From contig JASHNT010000092.1 in the NCBI GenBank assembly GCA_030041495.1, positions 45,679 through 109,678 on the forward strand: 64,000 bases of DNA, read 5' to 3'. The notes under the pieces were generated by a model. It searched no databases, was not told where the DNA came from, and worked only from the letters and a program-made list of their open reading frames with translations. This document shows positions 39,092 to 48,344 of this stretch, piece after piece. A program made the translations under genes and the position numbers. Within the stretch, counting starts at the first letter, position 1; every line of letters begins with the position of its first letter. This DNA comes from Bryobacteraceae bacterium. GTDB taxonomy: Bacteria; Acidobacteriota; Terriglobia; Bryobacterales; Bryobacteraceae.

Positions 39092-40740
39092 GGCCGCAGC
39101 CGCGGCGGACGCATATCCGGCTCGGCCAGCCACACAGTGCGATCCGGATAGTAGCCGATCAATGCGCGGTTCTCCTCCGGGCCGAGATCGAGAGCCCAGA
39201 CAATCTTCGCGTGATCGATGTCGGCTTGGTTAGTGATCCATTCGCGCAGCGGATGAAACGGCAGGTAGTGGACGAACACCAGTTGGCCGCCGGGAGAATC
39301 TTGCAATTGCTTCAGGATCGGGAGGCGGCCTTCGGGGTCGCCGTGATTCAAAAAATCGAACGGCTCATACGGCCCGAAGGCGTCGCGGAACTGTTGATTG
39401 CTCGCGGCGTGAATCGCGTACCAGAACGCGAAATGCGTTACGGCGACTGCGCAAATCGCAAAGGCGGCCATGCGCGGCATCCCGCTCAATGAGGCGACGA
39501 TCAGCAGCAGGAACACGCACGCCAGCGCGGCGATGTAATGCGGATAAAAGTACGGATAGAACGCGGCGCCGGCTAAGAGAGTCACCGCCGCAGAGGCTGG
39601 AAGGATCAGGCGCCGGTGCTTGAACGCGAGAAACAATCCGGGGAGCGCGGCGAACAACGCGGGGAAAACGAAGAAGCGGACGTAGCTGGCGCGATCCAGA
39701 AACCGGTCCCACCAGCTTAACCTGCTTTCGCGGTCGTGAACCTCCAATTGAGCCCGATAGTCGTCCTTCTGCTCAGCGGTAAGCTCGCGCGACGGCCTGG
39801 GATCGGACTGAAATGTGAACGTAGCCGGAACGCCGTATTGCGCCCGGCTCGCCGAGTAGGGCAGCGTCGTCCAACTTCCGGTGACGGCTTTGTTCTGCGC
39901 GAGCGTAAGCGAAATCGCGGGAAGTGTGGCGGCGATCACCAGAGGCGCGGACGGCAGCATGCTGCGCCACTTCGGTAGCAAGAAAACAACCGCCACAATC
40001 GCGGCGAGGAACACGCATTCGTACGGCCGAGTCAGAAGGTCGAGGCCGAGTCCCGAGCCCAGGAGAATCGCGTCGCGTGTACGTCGCCGCTCGCACAATC
40101 GCGGAAGGCTGCCGAAGACCAGGCAGCCGGCAATTCCGGAGACGGCTCCGCCGAAGTAGGAGTTCATCCAGTAGGTCAGGGGCCCGAGTTCGAACACTGC
40201 CAGCAGGCCGCCAAGGAAAGCCCAGCCGGCGGACACCCAGCCGCGCAGCATCCAATAGCACAACGCGCACAAAAGGGCTTCGGTGAGCAGAACCCCCGCC
40301 CATGGATGGCCGAAAATCGCGCGGCCGAGAGCCAATGCGATGCCCTGGCCCATTGGAAAAATCGAGCTGTAGCTGGGCTGCTGGAGCACGAAGTTGGATT
40401 CGAAGAAGCGAAAAAAGGGATGCGTCGCATTCGCTAGCCGCAAGTGGCGCAGAGTGTCGGCAAGCAGCAGATAACTGGCATCGTCGGCCGTGCCGGGGAT
40501 CGGAGCTCCCGCGCGCGGCAATAGAGCCAGGCGCAACGCCATGGTCAGTCCGCCCAGTGCCAGCATCGACCATGCAGTCTTCTCCGCCAGACTCCGTGCG
40601 AGTTTCAGAAGCGGCTCGCGGACCAGCACCAACAGCACCAACATGGCCGCCACAAAAAATTCGACAAAATCGCTGGCGCCGAAGCCGATGGGATTCTGCA
40701 GCGGAACAAAAGACCGAAAAATGTGGAACAGGTAAAACAT
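39076..40740 (-). CDS. multi-spanning membrane protein, GT39/ArnT-like
   Basis: A 554-residue integral membrane protein with about eleven hydrophobic helices. An acidic pair lies in the first loop (IPGTADDASYLLLADTLR), and a Trp/Tyr-rich periplasmic tail follows the last helix (GYYPDRTVWLAEPD). This layout matches GT-C glycosyltransferases such as ArnT and PMT, which use polyprenyl-linked sugars, with the acidic residues near the first loop being catalytic. No donor or acceptor can be inferred. It lies 20 bases downstream of the Hsp70 gene and converges on the DinB gene. Confidence 0.65.
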   Translation of the reverse strand: MFYLFHIFRSFVPLQNPIGFGASDFVEFFVAAMLVLLVLVREPLLKLARSLAEKTAWSMLALGGLTMALRLALLPRAGAPIPGTADDASYLLLADTLRHLRLANATHPFFRFFESNFVLQQPSYSSIFPMGQGIALALGRAIFGHPWAGVLLTEALLCALCYWMLRGWVSAGWAFLGGLLAVFELGPLTYWMNSYFGGAVSGIAGCLVFGSLPRLCERRRTRDAILLGSGLGLDLLTRPYECVFLAAIVAVVFLLPKWRSMLPSAPLVIAATLPAISLTLAQNKAVTGSWTTLPYSASRAQYGVPATFTFQSDPRPSRELTAEQKDDYRAQLEVHDRESRLSWWDRFLDRASYVRFFVFPALFAALPGLFLAFKHRRLILPASAAVTLLAGAAFYPYFYPHYIAALACVFLLLIVASLSGMPRMAAFAICAVAVTHFAFWYAIHAASNQQFRDAFGPYEPFDFLNHGDPEGRLPILKQLQDSPGGQLVFVHYLPFHPLREWITNQADIDHAKIVWALDLGPEENRALIGYYPDRTVWLAEPDMRPPRLRPYPAF

Positions 40741-40760
40741 CGCGACGCTTCAAGCGGGAC

Positions 40761-42290
40761 TCAGGTCGAAGCTTTGCGCGTCCGCTTCTTCGCGGAGGGG
40801 CGCACCACCGCGGCTTTCCCGCTCCAGCGCCCGAGTTTGAACTCGCGGCCGTAGTGCGAGACCGTGTTCTGGATGGTCACGGTCACCACGCCGGTTGCGT
40901 CACAAGCGTAATGCTCCTCGATCTCCTGCCGCGCGGCTGCGTCGGATTTTTCCACCGTGACTCCGGTCAGCGTGGGCCTTTCCGCCAGCGCTGGATCGAA
41001 CGGGAAAAGAATCTCGTCCCACACGGTGATGTCGCCGGAGGGTTGGCCGTTTTGGTCCACGCCCGCGGCCTCCAGATAACGGAAGTCGCCGACGTTGTGC
41101 ACCGGCTGATAGCGGCGCGAGACCGAAAGCGGAGGCTCCCCGGCGGCGGGCAGGCGGGTGCCGCGCGGGAAGATGGGATCGAAGATCATCCTCTGGCCGG
41201 ATTCGGATTCGCGCCACACGCCGAAATTGCGCGTGAACACTTCGCGCAAAGTGTAGCTGGAGGCTTCGCCGGCCTGAATCGCCAGGCCGATGGCCGTTGC
41301 CGAACGGGTGTACTCGCTACGCTTCACCTTGCGGCCGAACTCTTCCCGCAGCATGCGTGCCACTAGAGGCAGCTCGCTCCCGCCGCCGGTCACATAAAGC
41401 GCGTCGACGGTGGTATCGCCCGCCAGCCGCACCGTGGCCGCGATTGTTTCCTCGATCAACGGCCGGCAGCGGTCGTAGTAATCCGCGACAGGCACCGTCA
41501 CTTGTCCACGGCCCTCTTCGATCACGTCCAAATCCACCACCATGCGGCGCGAGTTCGGATGCAAGGCTTCCTTCTGCCTTCGGCACTCTTCTTCCAGACG
41601 AAAACTGGTGGCGGGATCCAGTGAGGCCAACTCCTCGGCGCTGACAGTCATCTCCGCCAGAACGCGGTCGAAATCGTCGCCGCCGAGTGTCGAGATGCCT
41701 TCCGTCGCCTGGACCGTGTGCGTCCTCTCGTCGAGTTCCACTAGCGACGCGTCGAAGGTGCCGCCGCCTAAATCGTATACCAGCAGCCTTCCCACAAATC
41801 GCTGCCGGTGGCCGAATTCGATGGATGCCGCGGAAGGCTCATTCAACAGGCCCAGTACCGAAAACCCAGCCCTCCGGAATGCGTCCACGGTCAGGAATCG
41901 CTGGTTGCTGTTGGCATTGGCCGGTACGCCCAGCATGATTTCGAGAGGCTCCCGCGCTCCGAACCGCTCGCCGAGCTGGCGGCGCAGCTCGCTCAGCAAT
42001 CCCTGCATGAGATCGGCCAGGGCCACGGTGACTCCGCCGGCATCGAGCAGCGTTTCGGGTCCGGCGTCCTCCAGATAACGCTTGACTGAGCGGATCACCG
42101 TCCAGCCGGGCTCGGCTTGCCTGTGCCAGGCATCCCATCCGTAGCGGCGCTGCCCCTCGCGCAGCGCCACCAGCGGCGGGAACCATTCAAAGGTTGAGTC
42201 CAAGGTTTCGAACGGCACCAAAGGATAGTTGCCGCGGTCAGCTGCCGCGACGACAATTCTGGTGGTTCCGAAGTCGATACCGAATTTCAT
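40761..42290 (-). CDS. Hsp70-family protein (short, orphan)
   Basis: The N-terminal actin-like ATPase domain is clear: FGIDFGTTRIVVAAADRGN, LGVPANANSNQRFLTVDAF, LLNEPSAASIEFGHR, VYDLGGGTFDASLVELDE, and LYVTGGGSELPLV. The domain ends at about residue 350, leaving ~160 residues with a reduced beta-rich region and no long lid, so it is shorter (509) than DnaK (about 640). No grpE or dnaJ is nearby. The ATPase is probably active, since the nucleotide-binding motifs are intact. It may be a specialised chaperone or actin-like protein. Confidence 0.85.
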   Translation of the reverse strand: MKFGIDFGTTRIVVAAADRGNYPLVPFETLDSTFEWFPPLVALREGQRRYGWDAWHRQAEPGWTVIRSVKRYLEDAGPETLLDAGGVTVALADLMQGLLSELRRQLGERFGAREPLEIMLGVPANANSNQRFLTVDAFRRAGFSVLGLLNEPSAASIEFGHRQRFVGRLLVYDLGGGTFDASLVELDERTHTVQATEGISTLGGDDFDRVLAEMTVSAEELASLDPATSFRLEEECRRQKEALHPNSRRMVVDLDVIEEGRGQVTVPVADYYDRCRPLIEETIAATVRLAGDTTVDALYVTGGGSELPLVARMLREEFGRKVKRSEYTRSATAIGLAIQAGEASSYTLREVFTRNFGVWRESESGQRMIFDPIFPRGTRLPAAGEPPLSVSRRYQPVHNVGDFRYLEAAGVDQNGQPSGDITVWDEILFPFDPALAERPTLTGVTVEKSDAAARQEIEEHYACDATGVVTVTIQNTVSHYGREFKLGRWSGKAAVVRPSAKKRTRKAST

Positions 42291-42324
42291 AAGCCGATCT
42301 CAATTTCAACTACAATGGTCGCCT

Positions 42325-43353
42325 ATGAGGAACATTCCTCGCACGGTCTTGCCAGCTCTTGCCGCCGTTATCTTAGCCGGCTGCACTCCTGTTCCGCCGG
42401 CGCCGAGGCTGGAGGATTTGCGGCAGCTGACCCACGGAGGCGAAAACGCGGAAGCGTACTGGGCGCCGGACGGCAATCGGCTCATCTTCCAGTCTACACG
42501 CGACGGTCGCGATTGCGATCAACAGTACATCATGAACTCCGATGGCTCCGGCCAGCACATGGTCTCGACCGGCATGGGCGTGACCACGTGCGGCTACTTT
42601 CTTTCCGATAACAAGCACATCCTTTACGCGTCCACGCATGAGGCCTCGCCCACCTGCCCAGCCAAACCGGATCGTAGCAAGGGCTACCTGTGGGCGGTGT
42701 ATCCCGGCTTCGATATTTATTTGGCCGAGGACAACGGCAAGATTGTCAAGAAGCTCACGGGTACGGACGGCTACGACGCGGAAGCCACGGTGAATTGGAA
42801 GAACCACCGCATCATTTATACGTCGATGGCTTCGGGCGATCTGGATGTGTGGAGCATGAACGAAGACGGCTCCGACAAGAAACAGCTCACGAAAACCGAA
42901 GGCTATGACGGCGGGGCAGTGTTTTCACGCGATGGATCGAAAATGGTTTGGCGCGCGTATCGCCCGACCGCGCTCGACAAGCTGGAGCTATACCGGTCTT
43001 TACTGAAACAAAATCTGACCGCGCCGATGAAAATGGAATTGTTCGTCGCGAATTCGGACGGCTCCGCCGCCAAGCAGATCACCAGCTTCGGCTGCGCCAG
43101 CTTCGCGCCCACGTTCACTCCGGACGGCAAGCAGATTCTGTTCGCCTCCAACAAGCACCACTGCGATAGCGATGATTTCGAGCTCTACTTAATCAACACC
43201 GACGGCTCCGGCCTCCAGCAGGTGACCAATTACGGCGGCTTTACTTCGTTCCCGGAATTTTCGCCGGACGGCAGCCGGCTGGTGTTCGTCTCCAACTATC
43301 AGGCCGCCGGCAAATACGAGTTCAACGTGTTCACCGCGGATTGGAAACGGTAA
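42325..43353 (+). CDS. TolB-like/PD40 beta-propeller lipoprotein
   Basis: From ATG 42325 the protein starts with a lipoprotein signal ending LAGC (Cys about residue 19). Propeller repeats follow, of the PD40 type: [76 protein letters not shown] and [15 protein letters not shown]. The ~340 residues give a six-blade propeller. An earlier in-frame ATG at 42229 lies inside the divergent Hsp70. It may bind peptides or act as a periplasmic surface sensor; the specific partner is not visible. Its end overlaps rlmN by 23 bases. Confidence 0.87.
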   Translation: MRNIPRTVLPALAAVILAGCTPVPPAPRLEDLRQLTHGGENAEAYWAPDGNRLIFQSTRDGRDCDQQYIMNSDGSGQHMVSTGMGVTTCGYFLSDNKHILYASTHEASPTCPAKPDRSKGYLWAVYPGFDIYLAEDNGKIVKKLTGTDGYDAEATVNWKNHRIIYTSMASGDLDVWSMNEDGSDKKQLTKTEGYDGGAVFSRDGSKMVWRAYRPTALDKLELYRSLLKQNLTAPMKMELFVANSDGSAAKQITSFGCASFAPTFTPDGKQILFASNKHHCDSDDFELYLINTDGSGLQQVTNYGGFTSFPEFSPDGSRLVFVSNYQAAGKYEFNVFTADWKR

Positions 43354-44392
43354 CCAGCTCCATCCGCTTCAATTGGCCGCAGGCTGCGTATACATCCAGT
43401 CCGCGAGGCTTGCGCAAAAAACACGGCAGGGACTTGCGCACGATGGCTTGAAACGCCGCCACGCGCTCCGGTTCCGGCGTGCGATAGGGAATCCCGGGTC
43501 CGGGATTCAGCGCGATCACGTTGACCTTGACATTCAGATTCGCCAACATCTTGGCCACGCGGCGGGCATCGGCGTCGGTGTCATTCACTCCGCCCAGCAG
43601 GACGTATTCGAAGCTCAACTTTTCCCAAGGCCGCAGCGGATACGCGCGGCAGGCTTCCAGCAAATCCTTCAAGTGATACTTGCGCGTAATGGGCATCAGC
43701 TCACGGCGCTGTTCTTCGGTCGACGCATTCAAGGAAATCGCCAGCCTCGGCCGCGATTCCTCCGGAGCCCGCCCCAGCTCCTCGATCTTGGGAACGATCC
43801 CGGAAGTCGAAACCGTAATGCGTCGCGGCGAAATCGCGATGCCCTTCGGATCGGTGAGCAGGCGCGTGGCTTTGAGCACGTTGGCCAGGTTGAGCAGGGG
43901 CTCGCCCTGCCCCATCATCACGATGTTCAGGCGGTCAACATTCGGCGTGAAGCCGCGGTCGGAGGCCACGCGCAGCACCTGACCGGCGATTTCGCCGGCG
44001 TTGAGGTTGCGTTCCAGACCCAGCAGAGCCGTCAGGCAGAAGCCGCAGTTTACCGGGCACCCGACTTGCGTGGAGATGCACACCGTCGCCCGCGCTGTCT
44101 CCGGCATCCACACCGCTTCGACCGTCTTGCCATCGCTGAGCCGCAGCAAGTAGCGCCGCGTTCCATCCGTCGAATCGTACGCGAGCTCAATCTCGGGCAG
44201 CCCCAACGCGGTTTCCGACTGCAAGCGCTCCCGCAGAGGCTTGGGCAAATTCGTGATGCGCCCCAAGTCCGGCACCCTCAGCCGGTACACGGCGTCATAG
44301 ACCTGTTGCGCGCGGAACTTGGGTTGATCCGCGCCCAGCAAAGTCTGGATCTCGCCGAGCTCCAGGCCGACCAGATTGGGCAGGGTATTCAT
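43331..44392 (-). CDS. rlmN: dual-specificity RNA methyltransferase RlmN
   Basis: Radical-SAM enzyme that methylates C2 of A2503 in 23S rRNA and A37 in some tRNAs. The cluster-binding triad CxxxCxxC is at residues 112-119 (GCPVNCGFC), preceded by [10 protein letters not shown] and followed by [31 protein letters not shown] and the C-terminal conserved Cys in AACGQL. Start ATG 44392 ([15 protein letters not shown]) is chosen over the track of 35 upstream codons, which would run into the divergent isomerase. Length 353 is normal. Confidence 0.95.
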   Translation of the reverse strand: MNTLPNLVGLELGEIQTLLGADQPKFRAQQVYDAVYRLRVPDLGRITNLPKPLRERLQSETALGLPEIELAYDSTDGTRRYLLRLSDGKTVEAVWMPETARATVCISTQVGCPVNCGFCLTALLGLERNLNAGEIAGQVLRVASDRGFTPNVDRLNIVMMGQGEPLLNLANVLKATRLLTDPKGIAISPRRITVSTSGIVPKIEELGRAPEESRPRLAISLNASTEEQRRELMPITRKYHLKDLLEACRAYPLRPWEKLSFEYVLLGGVNDTDADARRVAKMLANLNVKVNVIALNPGPGIPYRTPEPERVAAFQAIVRKSLPCFLRKPRGLDVYAACGQLKRMELVTVSNPR

Positions 44393-44425
44393 GGCGCTAT
44401 TCTGAGGGGGCACGCTTCTACTTCT

Positions 44426-46090
44426 ATGATGACCTACGCGCTGTCCTCTGTTCAGCAGGCCACCCTCCAGAAGACTCTCGAAGACTGGAAGGCGCACGAT
44501 AAGCTCCGCCGCCTGTGGACGAAAGACGCGTCGCTATGGACGGGGAAAGACGAGGGCCAATGGATGGGCTGGCTCGGCATTATCGAAGAGCAGCTCGCTA
44601 ATCTGGCGCAGTTTCGCGAGATTGCGGCGGACGTTCGCGAGAACCGGTATCGCGATATTCTGCTGCTGGGAATGGGCGGCTCCAGTTTGTGCCCGGAGGT
44701 GCTGGCGCTTTCCTTCGGCCACATCCTGGGCTTTCCGCGGCTGCATGTGCTGGATTCGACGGACCCGGCGCAGATTCGCGCGATGGAATCGAAGCTGGAC
44801 CTGGAAAAAACTCTGTTCATCGTTTCCAGCAAGTCCGGCTCGACTTTGGAACCCAACATCTACAAGCAGTATTTCTACCAGCGTTGCGGCCGTGATGGCA
44901 GCCGCTTTTACGCCATCACCGATCCCGGATCGAAAATGCAGGAGGCCGCCGGGCACGACCATTTCAGCAACATCTTTTACGGCGTGCCCAGCATCGGCGG
45001 GCGCTATTCGGCGCTTTCCAACTTCGGAATGGTGCCCGCCGCGGCGATGGGGCTGGATGTGGAGGATTTTCTCGAAGCCGCGGATGCCATGGCGCGCGAA
45101 TGTTCCGCCACGTCGCCCGCTGAGCAAAATCCAGGTGTGCTTCTTGGCGCGCTGCTGGGCACGCTCGCGCTGGAGGGCCGCGACAAGGTGACCATCATCT
45201 CCTCGCCCGGCATTCACGATCTGGGCGCGTGGCTGGAGCAGTTGATCGCGGAGTCGACCGGCAAAATCGGCAAGGGCCTGATTCCGGTGGATCGCGAGCC
45301 GGTGGGCGCGCCCTCGGTCTACGGATCTGACCGCGTGTTCGTCTACGTGCGCCTGGAAAGCGCCGCGGATCATGGACAGGATGCCGCGGTGGATGCGTTG
45401 GCAACGGCTGGCCAGCCGGTGATTCGCATCTCCATGCCCGGCCCTCATCATTTGGGCGCGGAGTTCTTCCGCTGGGAGATTGCGACCGCCGTGGCCGGCT
45501 CAATCATCGGCATCAATCCCTTCGACCAGCCGGACGTGGAGGCGAGCAAGGTCGAGACGCGCAAGCTGACTTCTCAATATGAGCAGACCGGCTCGCTGCC
45601 CAAGGAGACTCCGGCCATCGTGGATCAGGGCATCCGGGTGTTCGGCGCGGCGCACGGAGCAACGCTCGCAGAATGCCTGCGCGCGCATCTCGGCACTCTG
45701 CGCGCCGGCGACTATTTTGGGCTGCTGGCGTACATCGAAATGAGCCAGGAGTATGAGCGGGCGCTGCAAGGCATCCGCGTCCGCGTGCGCGACGCCAAGC
45801 GTGTGGCGACTTGCCTCGGCTTCGGCCCGCGCTTCTTGCATTCCACTGGCCAGGCTTACAAGGGCGGTCCGAATTCGGGAGTGTTCCTGCAGATCACCGC
45901 GGACGACGCGCAGGATCTGCCGGTGCCGGGGCAAAAATATACCTTCGGCATAGTGAAGGCGGCACAGGCTCGTGGGGACTTGGCGGTGCTGGTCGAGCGC
46001 GGCCGCCGCGCGCTGCGCGTGCACTTGGGCGCGGATCTTCATGCGGGACTCGCCACGCTGGCCTCGGCCATCGACGGCGCGCTAAAATAG
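44426..46090 (+). CDS. pgi: glucose-6-phosphate isomerase, TAL-PGI C-domain type
   Basis: A 554-residue protein from ATG 44426, 33 bases from the divergent rlmN start. [48 protein letters not shown] and [14 protein letters not shown] identify a phosphoglucose isomerase with two SIS domains. It matches the C-terminal half of bifunctional transaldolase/glucose-6-phosphate isomerase fusions rather than the canonical enzyme. No transaldolase precedes it here; the long open frame extending upstream is the reverse of rlmN. It interconverts glucose-6- and fructose-6-phosphate in central metabolism. The tRNA-Lys gene follows 18 bases later. Confidence 0.9.
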   Translation: MMTYALSSVQQATLQKTLEDWKAHDKLRRLWTKDASLWTGKDEGQWMGWLGIIEEQLANLAQFREIAADVRENRYRDILLLGMGGSSLCPEVLALSFGHILGFPRLHVLDSTDPAQIRAMESKLDLEKTLFIVSSKSGSTLEPNIYKQYFYQRCGRDGSRFYAITDPGSKMQEAAGHDHFSNIFYGVPSIGGRYSALSNFGMVPAAAMGLDVEDFLEAADAMARECSATSPAEQNPGVLLGALLGTLALEGRDKVTIISSPGIHDLGAWLEQLIAESTGKIGKGLIPVDREPVGAPSVYGSDRVFVYVRLESAADHGQDAAVDALATAGQPVIRISMPGPHHLGAEFFRWEIATAVAGSIIGINPFDQPDVEASKVETRKLTSQYEQTGSLPKETPAIVDQGIRVFGAAHGATLAECLRAHLGTLRAGDYFGLLAYIEMSQEYERALQGIRVRVRDAKRVATCLGFGPRFLHSTGQAYKGGPNSGVFLQITADDAQDLPVPGQKYTFGIVKAAQARGDLAVLVERGRRALRVHLGADLHAGLATLASAIDGALK

Positions 46091-46108
46091 GGTGCTTCGC
46101 TGTTCTAC

Positions 46109-46181
46109 GGGCCGGTAGCTCAGTTGGTAGAGCATCGCACTTTTAATGCGGTGGTCGCGGGTTCGACTCCCGCCCGGCTCA
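46109..46181 (+). tRNA. tRNA-Lys (anticodon UUU)
   Basis: A full cloverleaf folds here: acceptor GGGCCGG with CCGGCTC, D arm GCTC/GAGC, anticodon stem TCGCA/TGCGG (one G-U) with loop CTTTTAA, T arm GCGGG-TTCGACT-CCCGC, discriminator A. The anticodon TTT reads AAA and AAG as lysine. CCA is not encoded. Total 73 bases, immediately downstream of pgi. Its 3' end has an imperfect copy of a 21-base segment at 46960-46980. Confidence 0.97.
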
Positions 46182-46186
46182 CTAAG

Positions 46187-46202
46187 ACCCCAAAGGGGTT
46201 TG
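46187..46202 (+). terminator. short hairpin after tRNA-Lys
   Basis: The sequence ACCCC-AAA-GGGGT (46187-46199) forms a five-pair hairpin followed by TTTG. It directly follows the tRNA and probably ends the pgi-tRNA transcript. The T-run is short, so efficiency is uncertain. Confidence 0.5.
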
Positions 46203-46220
46203 TGGCTGGTCGATAGCGGA

Positions 46221-46629
46221 TCAGAGCGACCTGACCGGAAGATTCGGAATCAGACGAAAATGGCGCACGTTGTGCGTTGCCACGGAGTAATCGAGTTCAA
46301 GCGCAGTGACACCGATCAGCAGATCGGAAAGAGGGATGCTGACCCCGTTGGCCCGCCTCTCGCCGTCGATTCGCCCGGCGCGAAGCGCAGTGGCAACCGT
46401 AACCGGAACAAGGGGGGACCACACTGGTCAGCTCGGCAAGAAAGCGCCGGCGATCCTGGCGGCGCTGCGGCGTGTCCGCCCGTACGATACCGTGAGCGAG
46501 TTCGAGCACCGTCACTACGGATACGGCGATCTCATCGTCACCGGTTTCGCGAATGACCGATTCAAGCAACTGCCTTGCGTTCAAGCCCGCTCGTTCGGCG
46601 GCAACGGCGGCGGAGGAATCGAGGATCAG
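46221..46629 (-). pseudogene. vapC: VapC-type PIN-domain toxin, frameshifted in a homopolymer
   Basis: The N-terminal part reads LILDSSAAVAAERAG (first catalytic Asp) and VSVVTVLELAHGIVRAD (the E of the PIN site). After a run of six G on the plus strand (46412-46417), the other frame continues VPVTVATALRAGRIDGE, IPLSDLLIGVTALELDYSV and ATHNVRHF. Removing one base rejoins a normal ~130-residue VapC RNase. It cleaves RNA and is held off by the upstream-encoded antitoxin. The start is unclear: no ATG/GTG/TTG precedes the first Asp in frame, and a CTG overlapping the antitoxin stop at 46629-46627 is the best placement. Confidence 0.78.
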
Positions 46630-46898
46630 TCCCGGGCAGGCGGCTCCAGCGGCTCACGGTGCGCCGCGATAGCCGCTTCCACGTCGGCGGCGAAGTCGGG
46701 ATCGATGACAGCCGTTGAGTCGGCGGGCAGCATCGCGATGCACTCCGAGATTCTCCGGCGCGGCAGTTCTGCCGGCCTCAGCACAGCGATGGCCTGGTGA
46801 TCGTGCTCGACCACTACTTCAAGGCCCTGACGGACCTTCTCCAGGGCAGCCGCAAAGTTGGTGGCGACCTCGGCTTCCGTCATGTGCACCTGTGCCAT
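46626..46898 (-). CDS. vapB: VapB/Phd-type antitoxin
   Basis: From ATG 46898 a 90-residue protein: MAQVHMTEAEVATNFAAALE, EVVVEHDHQAIAVLRP and then a basic and acidic tail with AVIDPDFAADVEAAIAAH. The N-terminal pattern is Phd/YefM-like, a DNA-binding fold, with a disordered tail that wraps the toxin. The frame extends further upstream to 47084, but that part covers the tRNA-like fragment and has no antitoxin features. It overlaps the toxin start, normal for such modules. It likely autorepresses its promoter in 46899-47000. Confidence 0.8.
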   Translation of the reverse strand: MAQVHMTEAEVATNFAAALEKVRQGLEVVVEHDHQAIAVLRPAELPRRRISECIAMLPADSTAVIDPDFAADVEAAIAAHREPLEPPARD

Positions 46899-46959
46899 CT
46901 CTCGATCGTCGCGGTTTTGGTTGCGGCTCGCCCTCTTCAAGTGCTTCCTTCGACGGAAA

Positions 46960-46988
46960 TGGTCCCGGGTTCGACTCCCGGAGGCGCG
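46960..46988 (+). repeat. tRNA 3'-end-like fragment, direct repeat of the tRNA-Lys T arm
   Basis: 46960-46980 matches 46152-46172 of tRNA-Lys in 20 of 21 bases (TGGTC-CGGGTTCGACTCCCG core), and GAGGCGCGC follows where an acceptor 3' strand would be. No matching 5' half can be found upstream, so this is a fragment. Together with tRNA-Lys it brackets the toxin-antitoxin pair, like an attachment-site duplication, though no integrase is present. Confidence 0.6.
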
Positions 46989-47123
46989 CGGTCGAGCCTC
47001 GACCGCCCTGCCGTCCGGCACATTTGCGCGAGCCGCCTCCACCAAGCCGTTACCAAGAAGTAGGGTAAATGCCCCATTTTCCAAAGCCTTAAAGAAGACG
47101 ATATGTCTGGAAGGAGCCGGACA

Positions 47124-48338
47124 ATGAAGACAATTCCCCTGCTATTTCTGGTTGCGTTGGCGGCGTCCGGGAAAGTCACTTACACCTATACCGGAAACCA
47201 ATTCGACTCGGTTGCCTATTGGCCAGTGAGTCCTGCTTCAACCGGAACGCACGTAACCGCCATCGTCACCCTGCCGATGGCACTGCCTAAGGGAGCCACA
47301 ACCTGTATCGCGTCGCGCACTGTTCCCTGTTCGAGTCCCGTAATCAATTTGAACGGTTTTTCCTGGGACATCACCGATGGCGTGAACACCATCGCTCAAG
47401 TTCCGGGCGGCACAAGCGGAGCGATCCTCAATAGCTTGACCTTCACCACGGATGCCAACGGCAACATCGTGAATTGGAACATGGACGCCTCGAATGGTTC
47501 GGACCAGGTGGAAGGCGTTTATCTTGCGCAGATTCTCGAAATTCGCACTACCAACGAGCCCGCGCCCGGCTTTGAAAACGACAGTGATGTGTCCATAACG
47601 GCCTACGGCATGGAGAGCATTTCGGGTGATTCGGGTTCCTGGACCGTGAACGATCCGGTGGGCGCGGTGGTGACCGGCGCAACCGGCTATGTTTCGATTG
47701 CGGCCGGTGGACTGGCGACGATTTACGGAAACTTCAAGAACTTCCCGACGGTGACCGGCACAGGGACAACGCTGGGCGGCGTTCAAGTAACATTTCCGGG
47801 GATTACCAGCGGCGGCGCGCCGCTGTTTTACGTCTCGTCAACACAGATCACCTTTCAGGTTCCATGGGAATTGCAAGCGAATACCTCGAAGCAAACGCCG
47901 CTATCGGTCACTTTGAACGGCCAACAGGTCGCCGCCGTGTTGCTTTCAGCACTGCCGGCGGTAGCTCCGGGAGTCTTCGAGTTGAACACGCAACACCAGG
48001 CCGCGGCGCTGGATGTTTCCTCGAAGCCGATCGGACCGAACAATCCGACGCAAGCCGGCTCCGCGGTGTCGATCTATTGCACTGGGCTGGGGCCGGTGAA
48101 CGTGGCGCAAACGGACGGCGTTCCGGCTCCCGTCGACCAGCTTGTTTACACCACGAATCAACCTACAGTCACGATTGGCGGCCAAACCGCTCAAGTGCTC
48201 TTTTCCGGCTTAGCGCCGGGCGCAACCGGGCTCTACCAGATTGACGCGGTGGTTCCCAACGTTCCGTCCGGAACGCAGCCCCTGACAGTGACGGTGTTGA
48301 ACGTCGCCTCAAACACCACCACCCTCGCAGTGCAGTAA
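47124..48338 (+). CDS. secreted protein with TIGR03437-type C-terminal domain
   Basis: ATG 47124 follows AAGGAG and starts a signal peptide (MKTIPLLFLVALAASG). Residues ~20-195 hold an unrecognised beta-rich domain (VTYTYTGNQFDSV, FENDSDVSITAYGM). The last ~215 residues are the TIGR03437 domain of Solibacter: LATIYGNFKNF, FYVSSTQITFQVPWELQ, AVAPGVFELN, VSIYCTGLGPVN, VTIGGQTAQVLFSGLAPGA and LYQIDAVVPNVP. Length 404. Extracellular, adhesive or substrate-binding role suspected only from the fold. Confidence 0.85.
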   Translation: MKTIPLLFLVALAASGKVTYTYTGNQFDSVAYWPVSPASTGTHVTAIVTLPMALPKGATTCIASRTVPCSSPVINLNGFSWDITDGVNTIAQVPGGTSGAILNSLTFTTDANGNIVNWNMDASNGSDQVEGVYLAQILEIRTTNEPAPGFENDSDVSITAYGMESISGDSGSWTVNDPVGAVVTGATGYVSIAAGGLATIYGNFKNFPTVTGTGTTLGGVQVTFPGITSGGAPLFYVSSTQITFQVPWELQANTSKQTPLSVTLNGQQVAAVLLSALPAVAPGVFELNTQHQAAALDVSSKPIGPNNPTQAGSAVSIYCTGLGPVNVAQTDGVPAPVDQLVYTTNQPTVTIGGQTAQVLFSGLAPGATGLYQIDAVVPNVPSGTQPLTVTVLNVASNTTTLAVQ

Positions 48339-48344
48339 GGCTCG

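Noticed and set aside
43373..44425. A 905-codon plus-strand frame starting upstream of the isomerase
   Set aside because: Its first 351 codons are the exact antisense of rlmN and show no domain; isomerase homology begins only at 44426.
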